A stretch of DNA of 11,265 nucleotides from Acidobacteriota bacterium (lineage in GTDB: Bacteria; Acidobacteriota; Blastocatellia; Pyrinomonadales; Pyrinomonadaceae). Below the pieces are notes generated by a model, which searched no databases, was not told where the DNA came from, and saw only the letters and a list, made by a program, of their open reading frames with translations. Position numbers and translations under genes: made by a program. The stretch is taken from the NCBI GenBank assembly GCA_020201365.1, contig JAIVGV010000324.1, forward strand, positions 1 to 11,265, written 5' to 3'. Positions 1-8,786 of the stretch are shown piece by piece; positions within the stretch are counted from its first letter, which is position 1, and every line of letters starts with the position of its first letter.

Positions 1-1333
1 GATCGCGACCGCGCGTGATGTCGGCTCGCGTGGGCGTGATCGTCTCGTCGGGCGCGACGCCTGTGCCTTCGAGTCGCGCGCCGCGGGCGGTGCGGTAGTC
101 GAGCTCGCTCACGTCGAGCGCGCCGCCGTCGGGGAGTCGGTGGCGCTCGCGCACGGCGAGGACGCAGCCGCAGGTCTGCTCGCCGACGACGCGCGCGCGA
201 CCGGCGTCCTTGAGCGCCGCGACGAGAATCTCCGCCGCGCTCGCCGTGCGCGTGCCGGTGAGGACGACGACCGCGCCGCGGAAAACGGGAATCGCGTCCG
301 CCGCGAAGAGCATCGCGCGGCGCGCCCGCGGCGACGCGGCGGCGCGCCCTTCGCGATCCGTGAACACGCCGAGCGGCGCGCCCGCGGGCAGCAGCGCCGA
401 CGCCACGTCAACCATCGCTTCGGATTCGCCGCCGCCGTTCGCGCGCAGGTCTAGGACGAGCGCGCGCGCGCCGCGCAACTCGCGCGCCGCGTCCCGCGGC
501 TCGCGCGCCGCGACGCCCGAGCCGCGGGCGTCGCCCCTTGAGTCGTCGCCGCCGAGCGCGCGCACGAACCGTGCGGCGATCCCCGGCGTGAAGAGATCGA
601 AGCGCACGACGGCGACCGAGCCCGTGCGGCGCGCGTCGAGTTGTGGCGCGCGCGTCTCAAGGGTTCGGCGGAGGGTGACGTCGCGGACGTCGCCGCGCGC
701 GTCCGTGAGTTCGACCGCGGCGAGGGAAGCGGGCGCGCCGTCGAAGAGGTGCGCGACCGCCGAGAGGCGCGACGCCGCGTCGGTCGAGGCGACGACGCCA
801 TCGGCAGCGCGTCGCGCGACGACCGCGCGCGCCGCCTCGCCGTCCACGCGCGAGATTTCGTCGCCCGCTTTGATCCCGGCGCGCTCAGCCTCCGAGCCGC
901 GCTCGACGCGCGCGACGACGACGCGACCTTCGATCTCTCGCAAGCTGACGCCGACCGAGACGAACGCGGGGCGCTCCCAGTCGGCGGGCTCGCCGGGCGC
1001 ATAGACGCGCGTGTGCGCGTCGCGCAAGGTGGCGATCATGCGGCGCAGGACGCGGTAGAAGTCGGTTTGCGTGCGCGCGTCGGCGGCGAGCGGCCGGAAC
1101 TCGGCGCGCGCGGCAGCCCAGTCAACGCCGCGCGTCGCCGGGTCGTAGTAGCGCGAAGAGATCGTGACCCACACGTCGTCGAAGACGGTGATGCGGCCTT
1201 CGCGCGTGTCGGCGGAGACGCGCGCGGCGGACGACGCGCCCGCCCGCGGGAAGGCGAGACACGCGGCGAGCGCGCAGATTGTGAGGAAGGCGGCGGCGGC
1301 GCGGCGCGAGGGTGGGGTAGTGGTTTTGAACAT
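1..1333 (-). CDS. S41-family (C-terminal-processing/tricorn-like) peptidase with PDZ domain, secreted; C-terminus cut by window edge
   Basis: The frame runs open from ATG at 1333 to the left edge (444 codons, no stop reached). Residues 1-40 form a signal peptide (basic SRR, then an Ala/Leu-rich core ending near FPRAGASSAA). Residues 45-112 are the helical N-terminal S41 region, ending in LRDAHT (His107). Residues 125-220 are a PDZ domain with the typical GSEAERAGIKAGDEI segment. Residues 238-440 are the protease core: LVLDLRANGGGESEA (292-306), nucleophile region TASAAEI with Ser365, then VVGEQTCGCVL and LEGTGVAPDE near the end. The family cleaves periplasmic proteins or peptides. Ser365+25, where CtpA-type enzymes have catalytic Lys, is Cys390. 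A tricorn/IRBP-like set (Ser365, His107, Glu422) is possible instead. The start lies 32 bases after the TonB-C gene, with a weak GGACGAGAG site, so the two are probably cotranscribed. Only a few tens of residues should be missing. Confidence 0.9.
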   Translation of the reverse strand, partial: MFKTTTPPSRRAAAAFLTICALAACLAFPRAGASSAARVSADTREGRITVFDDVWVTISSRYYDPATRGVDWAAARAEFRPLAADARTQTDFYRVLRRMIATLRDAHTRVYAPGEPADWERPAFVSVGVSLREIEGRVVVARVERGSEAERAGIKAGDEISRVDGEAARAVVARRAADGVVASTDAASRLSAVAHLFDGAPASLAAVELTDARGDVRDVTLRRTLETRAPQLDARRTGSVAVVRFDLFTPGIAARFVRALGGDDSRGDARGSGVAAREPRDAARELRGARALVLDLRANGGGESEAMVDVASALLPAGAPLGVFTDREGRAAASPRARRAMLFAADAIPVFRGAVVVLTGTRTASAAEILVAALKDAGRARVVGEQTCGCVLAVRERHRLPDGGALDVSELDYRTARGARLEGTGVAPDETITPTRADITRGRD

Positions 1334-1365
1334 TAGCGTGGCTCTCGTCCGGCGTGACGGCGCGC

Positions 1366-2301
1366 TCAGTCCACTTTCGGCTTGCGGAAATTGTAGCGGA
1401 GCAGGACGCGCGTGGCGACGGGCGCGCCGGCCCGGAGCGCCGGGCGGAAGTGCATCTGCCGGATCGTCCGCGCGACCGACTCGTCCAAGCCGTAGCCAGC
1501 CCAGCGCGCGATCTCGACGTTTGTGACTTCGCCGCGCTCGTCCAACTCGACGAGCGCGTCAACGGTCGCCTCGACCGAGTCGCGCGCCGCCTCGTCGGTG
1601 TAGGCGGGGCGCAGGCGGCGGTAGGGGAGCGGGACGCGAAAGTCTTTCGCCGCAAGGCTTCCCTCGCCGGGCGCGTCCTCGATGACGGGCGTGTCGCGCT
1701 CGACGGCGAGGTGGCGCTCGGCGCGCTCCGCGTCGCGCGCGCGCGCGGCGGCTGAGGCGTAGTCGCGCGCGCGCGAGCGGAGTTGTTCGATCAACTTTTT
1801 CTCCGCCGCGTCCGTCGAGGAAGCCTCGGCGCTCAGTCGCTCCCAGAGCGCGAGCCTGCCGGTGTGGGAGCTGACGAGGAAGAGGGAGGCGTATGACTCG
1901 AAGTAGTCGGGGCGCGCGCCGCCGGGCGAGCGGCGCACGGTGTCGGCGTCGCCCGCGAAGAAGAAGTCGCAGCCCGCAGCCGCGCCGAGCGAGCGCGCGT
2001 CTTCGAGCGTGAGGTTGAGCGAGCCGCGGTAGCCGACGCCGCGCGCGGCGGCGCGCGACTGCGCGCGGCTGAGCACGGAGAGCGCCGGATCGGAGCGCAG
2101 CGCGTCGGCGAGTTCGTCCGCCGCGCGGCGCGCGCTCGCGGAGTCGCCGAAGTCGAGCACGGCGACGCGCGAAGGCTCGCCCCACGCGGCGTGCGCATGA
2201 GACGCGAGCGCGAGGAGAAGCGCGAGCAGCAGGACTCCTGTTTTGCGGCGAAGGCGGATCACGAAAGTCTCAGACGCGCGGCAGGTCGCGCGGCGAGCCA
2301 T
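1366..2301 (-). CDS. Secreted TonB C-terminal-domain protein with CsgG/FlgO-like N-terminal domain
   Basis: The longest reading has 311 residues from ATG 2301. A GTG at 2262 (codon 14) would give 298 residues beginning MIRLRRK, a more normal signal peptide: basic start, GVLLLALLLALAS core, AHA cleavage site near residue 38. A TAGAAT box overlapping the ATG also favours the GTG. Residues 45-158 begin VAVLDFG, include ADELADALRSD and SRAQSRAA, and resemble the CsgG/FlgO/TolB-N type of outer-membrane lipoprotein domain. Residues 160-215 are a charged, Ala/Arg-rich, probably coiled helix. Residues 225-307 are a TonB C-terminal domain (LPYRRLRPAYTDEA, VDALVELDERGEVTNVEI, MHFRPALRAGAPVA, RYNF), which in classical TonB contacts the TonB box of receptors. 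The usual Pro-rich periplasm-spanning segment is absent, and the N-terminus looks cleavable rather than a membrane anchor. This makes it an atypical transducer or an accessory protein. It leads the unit with the S41 peptidase. Confidence 0.85.
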   Translation of the reverse strand: MARRATCRASETFVIRLRRKTGVLLLALLLALASHAHAAWGEPSRVAVLDFGDSASARRAADELADALRSDPALSVLSRAQSRAAARGVGYRGSLNLTLEDARSLGAAAGCDFFFAGDADTVRRSPGGARPDYFESYASLFLVSSHTGRLALWERLSAEASSTDAAEKKLIEQLRSRARDYASAAARARDAERAERHLAVERDTPVIEDAPGEGSLAAKDFRVPLPYRRLRPAYTDEAARDSVEATVDALVELDERGEVTNVEIARWAGYGLDESVARTIRQMHFRPALRAGAPVATRVLLRYNFRKPKVD

Positions 2302-2330
2302 TCTACGACGGGGCGGCTCGCGTCGCGCAA
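2300..2330 (-). promoter_or_regulatory. Candidate promoter for the TonB-C/S41 unit
   Basis: On the minus strand a TAGAAT box (2305-2300) lies 19 bases downstream of TTGCGC (2330-2325). The spacer is longer than ideal. Transcription would begin near 2293, downstream of the ATG at 2301 and about 31 bases before the GTG at 2262, which supports the GTG as the true start. Weak on its own. Confidence 0.3.
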
Positions 2331-2394
2331 GTTGCGGCGGCGCGGCGCGCGTCGTCGCCGGCGGGGCGAGTCGCCTCGTCGCGCGCGGGTCGTC

Positions 2395-2424
2395 TTGTCG
2401 CGCGCGTGCGTGTGCTTCTATAAT
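2395..2424 (+). promoter_or_regulatory. Sigma70-type promoter of ribA
   Basis: TTGTCG (2395-2400), an 18-base spacer, then a perfect TATAAT (2419-2424), rare in such GC-rich surroundings. The predicted start of transcription is about 2431, giving a leader of about 80 bases before ribA. That is too short for an FMN riboswitch, and none was recognised. The promoter is divergent from the one proposed for the TonB-C gene, about 100 bases away. Confidence 0.7.
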
Positions 2425-2493
2425 CGCGGGCAGACGATCAACCGAGAACAGTTGTCGGTCGGGTTCGCCTCCTCTGCCCGGCGATTAAGATTT

Positions 2494-2503
2494 GAGAGGG
2501 GAG
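2494..2503 (+). promoter_or_regulatory. Ribosome binding site of ribA
   Basis: The purine run GAGAGGGGAG ends nine bases before ATG 2513. It fixes this ATG as the start, and with it the 25-residue N-terminal extension relative to E. coli RibA. Confidence 0.7.
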
Positions 2504-2512
2504 TTTTGATCA

Positions 2513-3181
2513 ATGGCTTCGTGCAGCAATCAAGCGGCGGTCGAGAAGGGGCGGCGGCCGGCGTCGCCGTGCGCGCCGGATACTCTGACGGTCGAGCGCG
2601 TCTCGGTGGCGAAACTGCCGACCGCCTTCGGCGAGTTCAAGATCGCGGGCTACCGCTCGCTCATCTCCGAGGAGGAGTTCGTCTGCCTATTCAAGGGCGA
2701 GCTGCGCGCCGACGTCCCGACGCTCGTGCGCATCCACTCGCAGTGTCTGACGGGCGACGTGTTCGGCTCGCGCAAGTGCGACTGCGGACCGCAGCTCCAC
2801 GCCGCGCTCGAAGCCATCGAGCGCGAGGGGCGCGGCGCGGTCGTCTATCAACTGCAGGAGGGGCGCGGCATCGGCATCATCAACAAGATTCGCGCCTACG
2901 CCTTGCAGGACGAGGGCGCGGACACGGTCGAGGCGAACGAGCGTCTGGGGCTCGCCGTTGACCTGCGCGAGTACCGGCAGTGCGCCGAGATACTCTTCGA
3001 GCTCGGCTTGTGCCGCGTGCGCCTGATGTCGAACAACCCTCTGAAGCTGCGCGCGCTCGAAGAGGCGGGCTTCCAGGTGGTCGAGCGCGTCCGGCTCGAA
3101 GTCGAACCCGCGGACGCGGCCGTCCACTACCTGCGCACGAAGAAGGAGAAGCTCGGGCACATGCTCGAAAGCATCGAGTAG
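2513..3181 (+). CDS. ribA: GTP cyclohydrolase II
   Basis: A cytosolic enzyme for the first step of riboflavin synthesis: GTP to 2,5-diamino-6-ribosylamino-4(3H)-pyrimidinone 5'-phosphate, with release of formate and pyrophosphate. The 222 residues align with E. coli RibA almost end to end after a 25-residue extension. Zn ligands are Cys78, Cys89 and Cys91 in HSQCLTGDVFGSRKCDCG. The GTP-binding segment is LQEGRGIG (114-121). Tyr129 in NKIRAYALQD and Arg152 match E. coli Tyr105 and Arg128. The C-terminal HYLRTKKEKLGHML is also typical. It is a stand-alone RibA, without the DHBP-synthase half found in RibBA fusions, and no other rib gene is in the window. It is monocistronic here: divergent from the TonB-C gene, with a long gap downstream. 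All key residues are present. Confidence 0.97.
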   Translation: MASCSNQAAVEKGRRPASPCAPDTLTVERVSVAKLPTAFGEFKIAGYRSLISEEEFVCLFKGELRADVPTLVRIHSQCLTGDVFGSRKCDCGPQLHAALEAIEREGRGAVVYQLQEGRGIGIINKIRAYALQDEGADTVEANERLGLAVDLREYRQCAEILFELGLCRVRLMSNNPLKLRALEEAGFQVVERVRLEVEPADAAVHYLRTKKEKLGHMLESIE

Positions 3182-3193
3182 CCGAAAGCATCG
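3166..3193 (+). repeat. Short direct repeat across the ribA stop codon
   Basis: CGAAAGCATCG occurs at 3166-3176 and again at 3183-3193 (17-base period), with the TAG stop of ribA (3179-3181) between the copies. It may be a small tandem duplication. No terminator hairpin with a T-run is visible after ribA. Confidence 0.6.
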
Positions 3194-3246
3194 CGCCGAA
3201 CCGAGCACGCGCGGGAAGATTGTCAATCACGCCGCGAGACGGAGGA

Positions 3247-3317
3247 AGTTTCCGCCCCGCGGCGACAGTTTTTGCGGGCGCGGAAAAAGTTTCCGCCGCC
3301 GCCGAAAAAAGTTTTGC
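3247..3317 (+). repeat. Four AGTTT repeats phased at about two helical turns
   Basis: AGTTTCCGCC (3247), AGTTTTTGCG (3267), AGTTTCCGCC (3288) and AGTTTTGC (3310) start 20, 21 and 22 bases apart. The third and fourth are preceded by runs of five and six A. The fourth overlaps the -35 box at 3314. The arrangement suggests a set of operator half-sites on one DNA face, or an UP-element/bent-DNA activator. The function is inferred; the spacing is seen. Confidence 0.5.
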
Positions 3318-3342
3318 ATTGTCGCCCGATTTTTCGGATAAT
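3314..3342 (+). promoter_or_regulatory. Main candidate promoter of the TonB-dependent receptor gene
   Basis: TTGCAT (3314-3319), a 17-base spacer, then GATAAT (3337-3342). An A-rich stretch lies just upstream. Transcription would start near 3349, leaving a leader of about 310 bases before the receptor start. Confidence 0.6.
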
Positions 3343-3437
3343 GCCCGCGTCAGCCCGCCAGTTTGTCAACGATTCATTTTCGGATTCTTAGTCCTTACTT
3401 ACAGGGGCTGGCGTCGGCGTTCATATTCCGCCGGTTT

Positions 3438-3466
3438 TTGAGACTCAGGCTCACAGTCTTTATATC
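3438..3466 (+). promoter_or_regulatory. Second candidate promoter upstream of the receptor
   Basis: TTGAGA (3438-3443), a 17-base spacer, then TATATC (3461-3466). The predicted start is near 3473 with a leader of about 185 bases. The -10 match is weaker than that of the upstream promoter. Confidence 0.4.
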
Positions 3467-3659
3467 AAGGCGAGTCCTCCCGCCGCGCATTCGTCCCCGG
3501 TTTTCGGTTCCGCAGTCGGTTCGACTTAACAAACCGCACACCGTCCCTTCGCCGACGCGCGCGCGCTGACTGAGCGCGCCGCGCGCACGCGCTTCGAGTC
3601 TCGCCCGCGCGCCCGCTTTGTCGAGCGCGCGGCGCGCCGCACAGCCCTCGAGGGGACAT

Positions 3660-7547
<3,888 letters not shown>

Positions 7548-7585
7548 GTCAGCCGCCGAAGCCGCACGGCTCGGCGCAGTTTCGG

Positions 7586-7618
7586 GCGGGCTGGGGCTTC
7601 ACCGGGGCTTCAGCCCGC
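7586..7618 (+). terminator. Hairpin between receptor and TPR genes (possible terminator or REP-like palindrome)
   Basis: GCGGGCTG (7586-7593) pairs perfectly with CAGCCCGC (7611-7618), and two G-T pairs could extend it. The loop carries GGGGCTTCA, present twice (7593-7601 and 7604-7612). TTCGTTTTCG follows, moderately T-rich. It could end most receptor transcripts and set a lower level for the TPR gene, or stabilise the upstream mRNA. The GGGCTTCAGCCC-like core also resembles dispersed palindromes, which is inference. Confidence 0.45.
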
Positions 7619-7663
7619 TTCGTTTTCGTCGAGAGGGAAGCGCCGCCGCCGCGCCCCGCGGCG

Positions 7664-7670
7664 AGGAGGT
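7664..7670 (+). promoter_or_regulatory. Ribosome binding site of the TPR gene
   Basis: A perfect AGGAGGT, seven bases before ATG 7678. It is the strongest site in the window, so the start is secure. Confidence 0.85.
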
Positions 7671-7677
7671 AGAAGAG

Positions 7678-8673
7678 ATGTCCGAACGGACGAACGGCAC
7701 GCGACGGATCGCACGCGCGGTTCTCGTCGCCGTCTTTCTCCTGCTCTGCCCGCACGCCTCCGCGCAGGGCGGTCACACGCTCTTCGGCGACGTGAGGGTT
7801 GACGAAGGGAAAGCCGCGGAACTCAAGCCGCTCACCTTAGACCTCGTCCTCTACTCCGAGACCGGCACGATACTCGGTCGGCAGACGATCACGAACAACG
7901 GTCGCTACCGTTTCCTGAACCTCGCCAACGGGCGCTACGTGATCGCCGTCGAGGTCGAGGGCGCGGAGGTCGCGCGCGTCCCCGTCACACTCCAGTACGC
8001 CTACAAGACCGATCACCGCGAAGACCTGAACCTGGAGTGGCGCGGGGGCGCGGGCGGCGGCGGCGTCCCGCGCGCCCAGACGGTCTCCGCCGCGGACTTC
8101 TACAAGCGGACGACTCCGAACAAGTCTCTCTTCGAGAGAGCGCAGAAGGCGATCGACAACAAGAGGTACGAGCAGGCGCACTCCCTCCTCGATCAGCTCC
8201 TCGCCGCCGACCCGCACGACTTCCAGGCGTGGACGGAGCTGGGGACGGTTCACCTCATGCTCGACGACGCCGCCGAGGCGGAGCGCGCCTACCGCCGCGC
8301 CGTCGAGGAGCGACCCGCCTTCGCGCTGGCGCTCCTCAACCTCGGGCGGCTGCTCGTGGCGCAGCGGAGATTCGACGCCGCCGTCGAGCCGCTGACCAGA
8401 GCCGTGGAAGCGCAGCCCGCCTCGGCGGAGGCGAACTACCTGCTCGGCGAGTCGTACCTCCAGCTCAAGCGCGGCTCGAAGTCCGTCCCCTACTTCACCG
8501 AAGCGATCCGCCTCGGCAAGACCGAGGGGCACCTGCGCCTCGCCGCGCTCTACAACGCCGCCGGGCTCAAAGACCGCGCCGCCGCCGAGTACGAGCAGTT
8601 CCTCGCCAAGAACCCGAACCACCCAGACCGGAAGAAACTGGAAGAGTACGTGAGGGAGAACAAGAAGAAGTGA
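7678..8673 (+). CDS. Secreted TPR protein with N-terminal beta-sandwich (carboxypeptidase-regulatory-like) domain
   Basis: 331 residues. Residues 1-29 are a signal peptide (TRRIARAVLVAVFLLLCPHASA) with predicted cleavage before Gln30. Residues 33-118 look like a small beta-sandwich (HTLFGDVRVDEGK, GRQTITNNGRYRFLNLANGRY, YVIAVEVEGAEVARVPV), like the domain at the start of the upstream receptor. A Gly-rich linker (122-130) leads to about five TPR units: near 150-180 (ALFERAQKAIDNKRYEQA type), 184-213 (WTELGTVHLMLDDAAEAERAY), 218-247 (LLNLGRLLVAQRRFDAAV), 252-281 and 283-313. The C-terminus is charged. TPR arrays bind proteins or peptides, so a periplasmic or outer-membrane assembly or partner role is likely; no catalytic motif is seen. 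The LLLC at residues 21-24 is not a good lipobox. It lies 130 bases behind the receptor with a hairpin between, so it may be cotranscribed. Confidence 0.88.
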   Translation: MSERTNGTRRIARAVLVAVFLLLCPHASAQGGHTLFGDVRVDEGKAAELKPLTLDLVLYSETGTILGRQTITNNGRYRFLNLANGRYVIAVEVEGAEVARVPVTLQYAYKTDHREDLNLEWRGGAGGGGVPRAQTVSAADFYKRTTPNKSLFERAQKAIDNKRYEQAHSLLDQLLAADPHDFQAWTELGTVHLMLDDAAEAERAYRRAVEERPAFALALLNLGRLLVAQRRFDAAVEPLTRAVEAQPASAEANYLLGESYLQLKRGSKSVPYFTEAIRLGKTEGHLRLAALYNAAGLKDRAAAEYEQFLAKNPNHPDRKKLEEYVRENKKK

Positions 8674-8682
8674 GCCCGTTGC

Positions 8683-8766
8683 GGATTGCGGATTGCGGAA
8701 TGCGGATGAGACAGCCGCAGAGCGCAGTTAACCTTGCAACCTTCTTCAATCCGCAATCCGCAATCC
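8683..8766. repeat. Intergenic inverted repeat, arms of 17 bases (GGATTGCGG type)
   Basis: GGATTGCGGATTGCGGA (8683-8699) is exactly complementary to 8750-8766. The 50-base interior has no evident gene. Each arm is itself a tandem repeat of an 8-base unit (GGATTGCG). The element fills almost the whole gap between the TPR stop (8673) and the HD gene start (8787). It resembles small dispersed palindromic or MITE-like elements. With no T-run after the arm it is not a standard terminator, though the transcript would fold into a stable hairpin. Confidence 0.8.
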
Positions 8767-8770
8767 CCTG

Positions 8771-8779
8771 TGCTAGACT
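8771..8779 (+). promoter_or_regulatory. Extended -10 promoter of the HD gene (leaderless)
   Basis: TGCTAGACT (8771-8779) reads as an extended -10 (TG-N-TAGACT). The expected transcription start is about 8786-8787, at the GTG start codon itself. The -35 position would fall inside the right arm of the inverted repeat, with no good TTGACA match. No Shine-Dalgarno site precedes the GTG. Confidence 0.5.
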
Positions 8780-8786
8780 TCCGCGC

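Larger units (their letters stand above)
3182..3659. other. Long intergenic region / receptor leader (478 bases)
   Basis: No convincing gene in either strand; short frames here lack coding character. This is the most AT-rich stretch of the window, especially about 3280-3540. It holds four phased AGTTT repeats (3247-3317), a strong promoter candidate (3314-3342), a weaker one (3438-3466), and a small hairpin of seven pairs (3561-3567 with 3573-3579, loop of five, no T-run). The Shine-Dalgarno site before the receptor overlaps a 10-base palindrome, CCCTCGAGGG (3645-3654). Confidence 0.6.

Noticed and set aside
109..1336. Several plus- and minus-strand frames over the peptidase gene
   Set aside because: They are shadows of the minus-strand peptidase frame, which alone shows a signal peptide, PDZ domain and S41 motifs.
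2486..2491. TAAGAT before ribA as a second promoter, like that before the FHA-GGDEF gene
   Set aside because: Transcription would start inside the ribosome binding site, and no -35 lies at a proper distance.
2431..2512. FMN riboswitch in the ribA leader
   Set aside because: The leader is only about 80 bases and shows none of the conserved RFN-element segments.
7549..7776. Small minus-strand frame between the receptor and TPR genes
   Set aside because: It overlaps the hairpin and the TPR signal peptide, has no ribosome site, and shows no domain.
8700..8708. ATG codons at 8700 and 8706 as starts of the HD gene
   Set aside because: They would translate the repeat element into the N-terminus, have no ribosome site, and lie upstream of the likely promoter.
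8037..8786. Upstream extension of the HD gene, giving a 686-residue protein
   Set aside because: The extra part is an Arg/Pro-rich out-of-frame reading of the TPR gene plus the inverted repeat. The conserved family N-terminus begins right after GTG 8787.
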